A DNA stretch of 64,000 bases, taken from contig NZ_AP023239.1 in assembly GCF_013393385.1 (NCBI RefSeq), positions 1,984,001 to 2,048,000 of the forward strand, in the 5' to 3' direction. Both the position numbers and the translations under genes were made by a program. Shown piece by piece: positions 8,880 to 18,391 of this stretch. Source of the stretch: Paenibacillus sp. URB8-2. GTDB lineage: Bacteria > Bacillota > Bacilli > Paenibacillales > Paenibacillaceae. Below the pieces are notes generated by a model that did no database searches, was not told the DNA's origin, and saw only the letters and a list, made by a program, of their open reading frames with translations. How positions within the stretch are numbered: the stretch's first letter is position 1; every line of letters starts with the position of its first letter.

Positions 8880-11261
8880 ATGGTGGATGCAATGAAAAGC
8901 AATTATATGAATGCGGAATCCGCAGCTGAAATATATGAAGGCAGGGATTTGGGCTTAAGCTACACTCCGGACGGCAGTATTTTTAAGGTATGGGCGCCAA
9001 CGGCTTCGGCCGTGTCGCTTGTGCTGTACAACTCCGGGGGGGAAGAAAGCGGAAATGCGGAGTGGTCGGAGGACGCCCGTTTAACTTATATGCTTCGCCG
9101 GGACAGCGGGGTGTGGCAGGTAAGGATTGCAGGTGATCTGAAGGGCAAATTTTACATGTACCGCGTCGTTTATGCGGATGGAACGATCCGGGAGGCGGCC
9201 GACCCCTATTCAAATGCCGTTTCGGCGAACGGACTTCGTTCGGCCATTATCGATATAAGGGAAACCGATCCCGAAGGCTGGGAGCTTGATGTTCCCCGCT
9301 CCATGGAGCATCCGGTGGATGCGGTACTCTACGAGCTTCACGTTCGCGATTTCTCGATTCATGAAAGCTCCGGTATTAGCGTAAAAGGTAAGTATAAAGC
9401 GTTCACAGAGACAAGTCTTAGCGATTCGAAAGGCAATACGCTTGGAATTGATCATTTAAGCGAGCTTGGGATCACGCATGTTCATTTGCTTCCCGTGTTC
9501 GATTTTCAGACGGTGGATGAACTGCAGCAGAGAGACGCGGCTCCCGGAGAAAACAATTATAACTGGGGATACGATCCGCAGCATTATAATTCGCCGGAGG
9601 GCTCTTACAGTACGAATCCTTCCGACCCCGCCGTACGCGTCCATGAGTTTAAAGAGATGGTACAGGCGCTGCACCGGCAGGGGATCTCTGTCGTAATGGA
9701 CGTGGTTTACAATCATACCTATTCAGTGGAAAAAGGACCTTTCGAAGCATTCGCCCCAGGTTACTTCTATCGGCATGACTATGCCGGCCGTCTATCCAAC
9801 GGATCGGGTGTCGGCAATGAACTGGCCACCGAGCGGCCGATGGTGCGCAAGTTCATCAAAGATTCTCTCCGCCACTGGGCTGAGGAATATCATATCGACG
9901 GGTTCCGGTTTGACCTCATGGGTCTTATCGACACGGCAACTATGCGTGAAATCATTGAGGAACTGCGTCTGGAGGTCAATCCGAACCTGATTGTTTACGG
10001 GGAACCCTGGACCGGCGGCGATTCTCCTCTGACTTCCAAAACGCTTAAAGGCGCGCAGCGCGGAAAGGGCTATGCCGTCTTTAACGATAACTTCCGGTCG
10101 GCGCTTAAGGGCGACAGCGACGGTTGGGGAAGAGGCTATGTTACGGGAGAGATGGGCAAGGAGGGAGCGATCGCGGCCGGAATTATCGGCGCCGTTCATG
10201 ACTTTGCGGACTCACCGGCAGAGACGGTCAACTATACGACTGCGCATGACAACTTAAATCTGTGGGATAAGATGCTCGCGGCGCAGGGGATGCGCCAGGA
10301 TTGCCGGTTCCCCGATTTGGATAACGGCAGGCTCAAGAATGGAGGCAGTCTGGAAGAGGCGGTGGCAAACGCCGACCCGTATATCGGCATTACGGAAGAG
10401 AACCTCCTGGACAATGAGACGGTGCGCCGTTCTTTGCTGGCCGGAGGGATTGTACTGACCTCCCAGGGCATACCATTCCTGCATGCTGGAGACGAGCTGC
10501 TTCGCAGCAAATTCGGCGACCATAACAGCTACCGGAGCGGCGACGCCATCAACGCGATTCGTTGGAGCAACAAGGCCAGATTCTTGCCGGTGTTCGAATA
10601 CTATAAGGGTCTAATCGCGCTGCGCAGAAATCACCCGGCCTTTCGGCTGCGCGGACGTCAGGAAATTGAACGTTCGCTGGAGTTTTTCCGCTGCGATGGG
10701 GGCGTCGTATCCTACATCCTGAAAAATCACGCCGGCGGCGACGTCTGGAAAAATATCGTCGTACTATTTAACGCCAATCCCTGGGAGGTAACGACAGTCC
10801 TGCCTTCCTGCTCGGAACAATGGAATGTGGTTGTCGATCATACCCGCGCGGAACTGGAATCTTTCCGGAAGGTGGAAGGTACGGAAGTTCAAATCGAGGG
10901 GCTATCGATGATGGTACTCTATGACGAGTGCGGTGAACCGCGCCCGCGCGCCAAAAGAGTTGAGGTTCATTATGAGCGTTCCGACGGCGATTACCGGGGC
11001 TGGAATTTATGGGTATGGGGCACCGGAATACAGGACGGCCAATGTGATTTCCGGTATATGGAGGACGGTCGGGCTGTCGCCGTGATCGAGGTGCTGCCGG
11101 AGACGCGTTCCATCGGTTATATTTTGCGGGTAAACGATTGGGAGGCCAGGGACGGAAGCACAGACCGGTTCATAGATTGCTCGAAGAGCGACCAGGAAAT
11201 CAAGGTGCTGATCAGCGACAACAGCAATTCCGTTGACACGAAGCTTCCTATGACCAGTTGA
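8880..11261 (+). CDS. pulA: Type I pullulanase
   Basis: A 793-residue GH13 debranching enzyme that hydrolyses alpha-1,6 linkages of pullulan/glycogen-type glucans. An N-terminal CBM48-like module (about 20-120) precedes the catalytic barrel with the type I signature YNWGYDPQHYNSPEGSY, DVVYNHT, the nucleophile Asp345 in GFRFDLMGLID, the acid/base Glu375 in VYGEPWTGG, and TTAHDNLNLWD. There is no signal peptide, so it is intracellular like AmyX. I chose ATG 8880 because GGGAG (8868-8872) sits 7 nt upstream; 8862 and 8892 are alternatives. Beyond the barrel is an extra C-terminal module (about 680-770) that looks like a second glucan-binding domain. Confidence 0.93.
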   Translation: MVDAMKSNYMNAESAAEIYEGRDLGLSYTPDGSIFKVWAPTASAVSLVLYNSGGEESGNAEWSEDARLTYMLRRDSGVWQVRIAGDLKGKFYMYRVVYADGTIREAADPYSNAVSANGLRSAIIDIRETDPEGWELDVPRSMEHPVDAVLYELHVRDFSIHESSGISVKGKYKAFTETSLSDSKGNTLGIDHLSELGITHVHLLPVFDFQTVDELQQRDAAPGENNYNWGYDPQHYNSPEGSYSTNPSDPAVRVHEFKEMVQALHRQGISVVMDVVYNHTYSVEKGPFEAFAPGYFYRHDYAGRLSNGSGVGNELATERPMVRKFIKDSLRHWAEEYHIDGFRFDLMGLIDTATMREIIEELRLEVNPNLIVYGEPWTGGDSPLTSKTLKGAQRGKGYAVFNDNFRSALKGDSDGWGRGYVTGEMGKEGAIAAGIIGAVHDFADSPAETVNYTTAHDNLNLWDKMLAAQGMRQDCRFPDLDNGRLKNGGSLEEAVANADPYIGITEENLLDNETVRRSLLAGGIVLTSQGIPFLHAGDELLRSKFGDHNSYRSGDAINAIRWSNKARFLPVFEYYKGLIALRRNHPAFRLRGRQEIERSLEFFRCDGGVVSYILKNHAGGDVWKNIVVLFNANPWEVTTVLPSCSEQWNVVVDHTRAELESFRKVEGTEVQIEGLSMMVLYDECGEPRPRAKRVEVHYERSDGDYRGWNLWVWGTGIQDGQCDFRYMEDGRAVAVIEVLPETRSIGYILRVNDWEARDGSTDRFIDCSKSDQEIKVLISDNSNSVDTKLPMTS

Positions 11262-11286
11262 ACGATACAGATAGATGGATACAAAA

Positions 11287-11333
11287 GGCTGCTACAATCC
11301 GCCGTTATTCCCGGCGCTGTAGCAGCCTTTTTT
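11287..11333 (+). terminator. Intrinsic terminator after pulA
   Basis: GGCTGCTACA/TGTAGCAGCC stem of 10 bp followed by six T residues. Confidence 0.9.
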
Positions 11334-11373
11334 AAAATATAAGCATGTATAAGCCGGGGGCTTAACATTTTGA

Positions 11374-11435
11374 CTTATATTTCTACGAGAAACGTACTTG
11401 CGTCTTATAAAGACGCCGTCAAGCGTTTCTTCTTG
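11374..11435 (+). repeat. Dispersed hairpin repeat, copy A
   Basis: Begins CTTATATTTCTACGAGAAAC and ends GCGTTTCTTCTTG. Outer stem GAGAAACG (11387-11394) with CGTTTCTT (11424-11431); inner perfect stem GCGTCTT/AAGACGC (11400-11406, 11410-11416). It has relatives at 20461-20513 (reverse orientation), 41592-41652 and 48334-48385. It sits between pulA and a convergent gene, 8 bp from the latter's stop. Confidence 0.75.
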
Positions 11436-11443
11436 AAGCGATC

Positions 11444-13057
11444 TCAATGTCTGGTGTTTTCTTGTTCCGGGTACTCCTTGTCCATTCCTTCGGCATATAG
11501 ATTAGCTTCATTGCCGCCATGGCTTTTGGAACGGTACATAGCCAGATCGGCTGCCCGCAGCAGTTCGTTAATCGTTTTTCCATGCTGGGGGTACAGCGCG
11601 ACGCCGATGCTTGCCGAAGTGTGGAAACTTGATCCATTATTCACCGACCACGACTTGTTGAACAGTTGGAGCAGACGGTCCAGTATCTCATTCATCATTT
11701 CAGGAGCGGAGCCGAGGTGAAGCACGACGGCGAATTCATCGCCTCCGATCCGGAATGCCTGCCCCAAGCCTTTTACGGCTTGCTGAAGCTCGCTGGATAA
11801 CAGCTGCAAAAATTCATCTCCGGCCAGATGGCCCAAAGTGTCATTAAGCTGCTTGAACCTGTCACAATCCAGCAGAGCGAGCGCAAGCTTTTGCCTGCGG
11901 TCATCGGGGTGGGAAATCAGGTTTTCCATGTACATTTTAAAGTGCGCCCGATTGGGGATCGCCGTCAGGTGATCATAGAATGCCAGCTTGTGCAGCCGTT
12001 CCTCGTATTGCTTGCGCTGCGTTATTTCCCGGGAAACAAGCATGAATTTCGCCGGGATGGACAGGCTGCTTTTTACGGGAGACACTTTCGTTTCCAGCCA
12101 GATCCAGTGTCCTTCGGAGCTTCTCATTCGCAGTTCCGCCATTTTCGGCGTTGCCTGAACAACACTCTTCAATTTGGCCCAGGCAATTTCCGGCTCCCTG
12201 ATGTAGAGGGAGAGCGGATCGCCTTTTTGGGGGATATAACCGAAAGCTGAGAAGTGCGACGGAGACGCATACAAAATAAGGCCGTTCGAATCCGTAAGCA
12301 GGATAAAATCGGACATCGTCTCCCCGATAAGCTGATACAGTGCCTGTTCCTCCCGCATCTCGATTTGGAGCGAGAGAATTCTGCGGCCCAGATAAATAAT
12401 AACGAGAACAAGCATGAACAGCAGAAGGGAATAGAGAGCGAACACCGAGCTTTTCTGGTTGCGAAAATCATCAATAACCTGCTTCGCATAACTGCCGAGC
12501 AATTCTTCCGACCGGTCAAGATACCGGAGCGCTTCCTTCAACTGTACGCTGTCCGGCGCGGGAGTGAGGTTCTCCGGGTCTCCCCCGTCCTCCGGCGTGC
12601 CGGTTAAGAGCAGTGATCTCGCGCTCAACCGCCATTTCCCGAAAGGGCCTTCAAAACCGGCAAGCTGATACCGGATTTCATCCAGCAGCGCTTCGCTCTC
12701 TTTGTGGTTCTGGTAGGGCTCCATGGAGGCCAGCTTCTGTCCAATGGCTTCAACATTCCGCTCGGTCCGGGCCAGATTATCTTCGAATTCCTGCCGGTAT
12801 TCAGATCGCTGTGCTTCAGGCAGGGAAGGGCTGAGAACCATCTGGAGAGCCTGTGAAGATTGATACAAATCGCTCTCGGCTTCCTGAATGAGATTCGTAT
12901 TCCGGTTGATATCCTCATAAAGGGTATCCGTGAAACGGCTGATGGTGTGGTTCAGATACAGCAAGGAGCCGATGCTGACAACAATTAAAAGAACAGTTAT
13001 AGAAGCGAACATAATGATTAATTTACGGGTTGTTTTAACTTCGGTGAACCCAGCCAC
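11444..13057 (-). CDS. Membrane diguanylate cyclase (sensor-PAS-GGDEF)
   Basis: A 537-residue protein likely making cyclic di-GMP. It has a short cytoplasmic start, TM1 (about 12-31), an extracytoplasmic helical sensor (about 32-200, four-helix-bundle like), TM2 (about 208-228), a PAS domain (about 240-355) and a GGDEF domain (about 370-530) with an intact GGDEF active site in FRIGGDEFAVVLH. The product-inhibition I-site (RxxD nine residues before GG) reads KGLG, so feedback inhibition is probably absent. No EAL domain. Translation starts at GTG (13055-13057) behind AGGAGAGG. Family certain; signal sensed unknown. Confidence 0.9.
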   Translation of the reverse strand: MAGFTEVKTTRKLIIMFASITVLLIVVSIGSLLYLNHTISRFTDTLYEDINRNTNLIQEAESDLYQSSQALQMVLSPSLPEAQRSEYRQEFEDNLARTERNVEAIGQKLASMEPYQNHKESEALLDEIRYQLAGFEGPFGKWRLSARSLLLTGTPEDGGDPENLTPAPDSVQLKEALRYLDRSEELLGSYAKQVIDDFRNQKSSVFALYSLLLFMLVLVIIYLGRRILSLQIEMREEQALYQLIGETMSDFILLTDSNGLILYASPSHFSAFGYIPQKGDPLSLYIREPEIAWAKLKSVVQATPKMAELRMRSSEGHWIWLETKVSPVKSSLSIPAKFMLVSREITQRKQYEERLHKLAFYDHLTAIPNRAHFKMYMENLISHPDDRRQKLALALLDCDRFKQLNDTLGHLAGDEFLQLLSSELQQAVKGLGQAFRIGGDEFAVVLHLGSAPEMMNEILDRLLQLFNKSWSVNNGSSFHTSASIGVALYPQHGKTINELLRAADLAMYRSKSHGGNEANLYAEGMDKEYPEQENTRH

Positions 13058-13138
13058 TGTCTTCCTCTCCTCGCAAAGACATAATAAAATCAGACGATAC
13101 GCATGCCCCGGGACCGGCTGAGATTAAGTCATCCATGT

Positions 13139-13279
13139 ATGACTATCCAGGCAGCTGAATCAAAAAGAAAGGAGCGAAAGCGGCAGAAAATCCTGAAATC
13201 CATCTTGGCCTCTGGAGACAATGGCGGTAGCAGCGGCGATGACGGAATTGATCCAGTCAAGCCTATGAAGCTGATGTAA
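13139..13279 (+). CDS. Possible 46-residue small protein
   Basis: ATG 13139 opens a 46-codon frame: a basic N-terminal half (SKRKERKRQKILKSILAS) and a Gly/Asp-rich half ending in DPVKPMKLM. No cysteine, no signal peptide and no family recognised. The ribosome site is poor, so support is only an uninterrupted frame with plausible composition in an otherwise empty 370-bp gap. It could equally be non-coding leader DNA. Confidence 0.25.
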   Translation: MTIQAAESKRKERKRQKILKSILASGDNGGSSGDDGIDPVKPMKLM

Positions 13280-13388
13280 ATGTCCTCTGAACAAATGGAG
13301 CGGGTTTCTGCGTCACGGAATTATGGGTTATGTACAATACTGTTTCGGTCCGTAGTATATCAGGATGACTTCGTAATAGCCGGCCGTT

Positions 13389-13406
13389 ATTCAATATGTA
13401 TTGAAT
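13389..13406. promoter_or_regulatory. Perfect palindrome, candidate operator
   Basis: ATTCAATA-TG-TATTGAAT, a perfect 8-bp inverted repeat with 2-bp centre, 26 bp before the start of the 4Fe-4S membrane protein gene. Position and symmetry suggest a dimeric repressor site (TetR/MarR-like); the regulator is not in view. Confidence 0.5.
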
Positions 13407-13431
13407 ACTGCGTGTAAAAGGGGCATTCAGA

Positions 13432-14237
13432 GTGAACAGCACCTCCAAGCGGCGCGCACGGCGCCTAAATATTCAGAAGACGGTTTCCATAGCTTCTTTT
13501 TTGCTGCTTCCTGTAACGCTGAATTGTTTTTCGCCGTATTTGGTTATTGACGGATTATTTCACGGCGTAATGGCCGGCGCTTTTTTCGTATGGCTTGCTT
13601 TTCTGCTTAGCGGATTATTTGCGGGCAGGGCTGCTTGCGGGTATATATGCCCTTACGGGGGCTTGCAGACAGCGTTAAACGAATGGCGGAAAAAACCCTT
13701 GAGACTTATTACCCACCTAAAGCCCGTTCGATACGTTCTTGGACTAATCTGGCTTGGGTTTATTGTTTATCCGCTTGTGGCCAATGCAAAATGGCCCGAG
13801 GTTCAGCTGTTCTATCTGACCGAAAATTATATTTCTGTTGACAACTGGGCAAAGCGGTTTTCATGGCGGTGATCGTGCTGCTGCTGTCTATTGCTCCTCT
13901 TCTTTTGGGAAAAAGGGCCACTTGTCTATATATATGCCCGATGTCCATTTTGAATACGATCGGAACCCGAGTCGGCCGGATTCTTGGGCTGCCCGGACTA
14001 AGACTTAGAGCCGATGCCGCCAAATGCGAATCCTGCGGTAGCTGTACCCGAGCATGCAGTATGAGCTTGAAAGTAACCGAAATGGTTAAGAATGAAACAA
14101 TGGATCATCCGGACTGCATTCTTTGCGGTGAATGCGCATCCGTCTGCCGAAGCGGGGCGGTGGTCCGGCATTTTGGGCGTGTCGTGGCAGGCGGGACTAA
14201 GAAGCGAACCAGCCGATCGGAAACGAAAGATGTATAA
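13432..14237 (+). pseudogene. 4Fe-4S membrane protein (NapH/CcoG-like), frameshifted
   Basis: Two overlapping frames together give one protein. Frame 1 (GTG 13432 to 13872) has transmembrane helices and CGYICPYGG; frame 2 (from about 13848 to 14237) continues with another helix, CLYICPMS and two 4Fe-4S clusters, CESCGSCTRACS and CILCGECASVC. The frames join if one G is added to the GGG at 13847-13849, giving DNWGKAVFMAV. A 1-nt deletion, real or a sequencing error in a G-run, is the simplest reading. Intact relatives are polytopic ferredoxin-type electron-transfer or maturation proteins. AAGGGG (13419-13424) precedes the start. Confidence 0.8.
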
Positions 14238-14273
14238 ATAGGCATGAAGATTCGCCAACACAATGCTTGCCGC

Positions 14274-14302
14274 TTGCCAAAATTGCTCGAAATCACTATA
14301 AT
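14274..14302 (+). promoter_or_regulatory. Sigma-A promoter of the pheST leader
   Basis: TTGCCA (14274-14279), exactly 17-bp spacer, perfect TATAAT (14297-14302), immediately upstream of the T-box leader. Confidence 0.85.
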
Positions 14303-14308
14303 GAAGAA

Positions 14309-14625
14309 TGCTGTAAGAAGGAATAAAATAATGCGACGATGGAGAAGAGTACACAGCATCTAGCCCACAGGGAGGAAACGCCGGAGATTGAGAGCGTGTC
14401 CGGGAACCAGGGCTGTCGAAGTTCGCTCCGGAGCAGTTCTTTGAACATGACCCCCAGTAATGGGTGATCATTAAGTAGAGGATACCGGCCGCAGACCGTT
14501 ATTTCTGCATAAAGTGAGGCAGCGTTTAATCGGCAGTCTCCCGTTCGTCGGGAAATGTCCGCAGTTGCCTAACAAGGGTGGTACCACGGTCTTTTCGTCC
14601 CTTACCGGGAGAAAAGGCTTTTTTT
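14309..14625 (+). ncRNA. T-box riboswitch, pheST leader
   Basis: A leader of about 320 nt with the conserved T-box AACAAGGGTGGTACCACGG (14571-14589) and a terminator in which GTCTTTTCGTCCC pairs with GGGAGAAAAGGC, followed by seven T residues (14619-14625). Stem I starts around GGAGAAGAGTA (14342-14352). UUC codons at 14422-14424 and 14437-14439 are candidate Phe specifiers; I could not decide between them. Uncharged tRNA-Phe should favour the antiterminator and switch on pheST. Confidence 0.92.
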
Positions 14626-14662
14626 GTGCACAAATATTGAAGTAGAGGAGGCTGCTAAAGCC

Positions 14663-15697
<1,035 letters not shown>

Positions 15698-15747
15698 AAA
15701 TACCCCGCAAGTATGAAAATCAACATAATATAAGGAAGTGAGCGGAC

Positions 15748-18192
15748 ATGAAAGTATCAACCGGCTGGCTGGCTGATTATATATCGCTGGATGGCGTAAC
15801 TGCCGAGGAACTGGCAGATAAAATTACGGACGCGGGCATTGAAATCGACAGCGTGGAGTGCCGCAATAAAGGACTGTCCGGGATTGTCACCGGATTTGTC
15901 AAATCCAAGGAAAAGCATCCCGACGCCGACAAGCTGAATGTATGCATTGTCGACGCCGGCCAGGACGAGGACCTGCAGATCGTCTGCGGGGCGAAGAACG
16001 TGGCGGCGGGCCAAAAGGTTCCCGTGGCGCTGGTCGGCGCGAAGCTTCCGGGTCTTGAGATCAAAAAGGCCAAGCTTCGCGGCGTCGTATCCCAGGGCAT
16101 GATTTGTTCCGCCAAAGAGCTGGGTATGAATGACAAGCTGCTGCCGAAAGAGCTTCAGGAAGGTATTCTTGTACTGCCTGAAGACACGGAAATCGGACAA
16201 GACATTATGACAGTGCTCGGCCTGAACGACGAGATTCTTGAATTCGATCTGACTCCGAACCGGTCGGATTGTCTCAGCATGATTGGCGCGGCTTATGAAA
16301 CCAGCGCCATTCTCGGACGCGAGCTGTCTCTACCGGATCCCGGCCGGGATGTCATTGAGATCATCTCGCCTGCATCTGACAAAATAGCCGTTACTGTTGA
16401 GAATGAGGAGCATTGCAAGCATTATGCGGTCCGTTATATCTCCGGCGTGAAGCCAGCTCCCTCGCCGCTGTGGATGCAGAACCGTCTGATGGCGGCGGGA
16501 GTCCGTCCGATCAACAATATTGTGGACATCACGAATTACGTCATGCTGGAATACGGACAGCCGCTGCATGCTTTCGATGCCGACCGGCTTGAGGGAGGCG
16601 CGATTGGCGTCCGTCTTGCCCGTGAAGGCGAGATCCTGACCACTCTGGACGGACAGGAGCGCAAGCTGGAGCCGCATATGCTGGTGATCGCGGATGCCGC
16701 AAAAGCGGTGGCGCTGGCAGGAGTGATGGGCGGCCTGAATTCGGAAGTAACCGATCAGACGGTAAATATCGTACTGGAATCGGCCAGATTCGATGGTGGA
16801 ACGGTCCGCAAGACATCCCGCCAGCTCGGTCTCCGCTCGGAGGCTTCCTTGCGGTTCGAGAAGGAAGTTGACCCGCGCTCCGTTATCCCTGCGCTGAACC
16901 GCGCGGCTTCGTTGCTTAGCCGCTACGCCGGCGGCTCCGTGCACGGAGGGATCGTTCAGGCCGGAACCGACGAAGTTGAGGAGAGAGTAATCAAGCTGTC
17001 GCTTGATAAGGTAAACCGCCGTCTCGGCATGGACCTCTCGCTGCTGGAAGTGAAGACGCTGTTTGCACGGCTGCATTTTTCATTCGGAGATGCGGAAGAG
17101 GGTACGATTGAAGTCAGCGTGCCCACAAGACGCGGCGATATCAGCCTGGATGTGGATCTCTTCGAGGAGATTGCCCGTCTGTACGGTTATGACAACATTC
17201 CGACTACGCTTATTGAAGGGCCGACTACGCCGGGAGGATTGACCGGACCGCAGACGCTGCGCCGCACATTGCGAAGACTGCTGGCGGACGGCGGCTATCA
17301 GGAGGTGCTCGGTTACTCCTTCATTCAGCCCGAGCGGACCGCGCTGTTCCCTGCACTGACCGAGGGTGGGCTGGCGGTCAAGCTGGCCATGCCGATGAGT
17401 GAGGACCGCAGCGTGCTGCGGACCAGTCTTTTGCCGCAGTTGCTTGATATCGCGCAGTACAACGTGAACCGCCGCCAGAGCGATCTGGCACTGTTCGAGA
17501 TCGGCAGCGTCTTTATTACCGATGAGGAACAGCTGACCCGGCAGCCTCGGGAGTTTCAGACGCTGGCTCTGCTCCTGACGGGAAGCCGGGCTGCGAAGCA
17601 ATGGAATGTGGCCCCAGAGTCCGTCGACTTCTTCGATCTGAAGGGGGCGCTGGAATCGGTGTTCGCTTACCTTGGTTTGGACAACGCCGTTGTTTTCGAA
17701 GGCGATTCACCGCAGGGTTATCATCCCGGTCGCTCCGCTTCGCTCTACCTGAACGTAGAGGGCGAACGGGTGAAGCTCGGCACCATGGGACAGGTCCATC
17801 CCGATCTGCAGCGCAAGCAGGATCTGGAGGATACGTATACGGCCGAGATTTTGCTTGCGCCGCTCTATGAAGCGGCGCGGACATCGCTGCAGTACAGCGA
17901 GCTTCCGCGTTTCCCGGGCATGGAACGGGATATTGCTATCGTCGTCGATTCTGAAATTCCGGCGAGCCGGCTGCTGGATGTCATCCGCGAACAGGGAGGC
18001 AGCCTACTGCAATCGGCGCAGGTATTTGACGTCTACACGGGCGGGAAAATGGAAAGCGGCAAGAAGAGCATAGCCATTTCCCTGCTGTACCGCCATACGG
18101 AGCATACGTTGACCGACGAGGAAGTCTCGGAGGTTCACTCCAAGGTGCTTGACGCGCTTCAGCAAAGTTTTGGCGCAAACTTAAGAAAGTAG
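15748..18192 (+). CDS. pheT: Phenylalanine-tRNA ligase beta subunit
   Basis: An 814-residue beta subunit. Order visible: N-terminal EMAP/OB tRNA-binding domain (about 40-150), B3/B4 editing domain (about 210-400), B5 domain (about 405-480), catalytic-like domain (about 490-700) and C-terminal anticodon-binding FDX-ACB domain (about 720-814) ending VLDALQQSFGANLRK. It sits 50 bp after pheS with its own AAGGAAGTGAG site and shares the T-box transcript. A strong terminator ends the operon. Confidence 0.96.
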   Translation: MKVSTGWLADYISLDGVTAEELADKITDAGIEIDSVECRNKGLSGIVTGFVKSKEKHPDADKLNVCIVDAGQDEDLQIVCGAKNVAAGQKVPVALVGAKLPGLEIKKAKLRGVVSQGMICSAKELGMNDKLLPKELQEGILVLPEDTEIGQDIMTVLGLNDEILEFDLTPNRSDCLSMIGAAYETSAILGRELSLPDPGRDVIEIISPASDKIAVTVENEEHCKHYAVRYISGVKPAPSPLWMQNRLMAAGVRPINNIVDITNYVMLEYGQPLHAFDADRLEGGAIGVRLAREGEILTTLDGQERKLEPHMLVIADAAKAVALAGVMGGLNSEVTDQTVNIVLESARFDGGTVRKTSRQLGLRSEASLRFEKEVDPRSVIPALNRAASLLSRYAGGSVHGGIVQAGTDEVEERVIKLSLDKVNRRLGMDLSLLEVKTLFARLHFSFGDAEEGTIEVSVPTRRGDISLDVDLFEEIARLYGYDNIPTTLIEGPTTPGGLTGPQTLRRTLRRLLADGGYQEVLGYSFIQPERTALFPALTEGGLAVKLAMPMSEDRSVLRTSLLPQLLDIAQYNVNRRQSDLALFEIGSVFITDEEQLTRQPREFQTLALLLTGSRAAKQWNVAPESVDFFDLKGALESVFAYLGLDNAVVFEGDSPQGYHPGRSASLYLNVEGERVKLGTMGQVHPDLQRKQDLEDTYTAEILLAPLYEAARTSLQYSELPRFPGMERDIAIVVDSEIPASRLLDVIREQGGSLLQSAQVFDVYTGGKMESGKKSIAISLLYRHTEHTLTDEEVSEVHSKVLDALQQSFGANLRK

Positions 18193-18204
18193 CAGGAATT
18201 GTGC

Positions 18205-18252
18205 AAAGCCGCAGCGAATCCAATTAGAACCCCGGATTCGCTGCGGCTTTTC
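18205..18252 (+). terminator. Intrinsic terminator after pheT
   Basis: Long stem AAAGCCGCAGCGAATCC (18205-18221) with GGATTCGCTGCGGCTTT (18234-18250), then TTCCCTTTT. Confidence 0.88.
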
Positions 18253-18301
18253 CCTTTTATTGGCGGTGGATTTCACGGCGGAAAAAGGAAATAGAGCTTT
18301 T

Positions 18302-18331
18302 TTGCCAAATGCTTGTGGATAAAGTTACAAT
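18302..18331 (+). promoter_or_regulatory. Sigma-A promoter of zapA
   Basis: TTGCCA (18302-18307), 18-bp spacer, TACAAT (18326-18331), about 60 bp before the zapA start. Confidence 0.6.
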
Positions 18332-18391
18332 AGTACAATAGAGACGATAAACCAGCTTAGAATCCGCATACACATAAAGGAGGGCACAACT

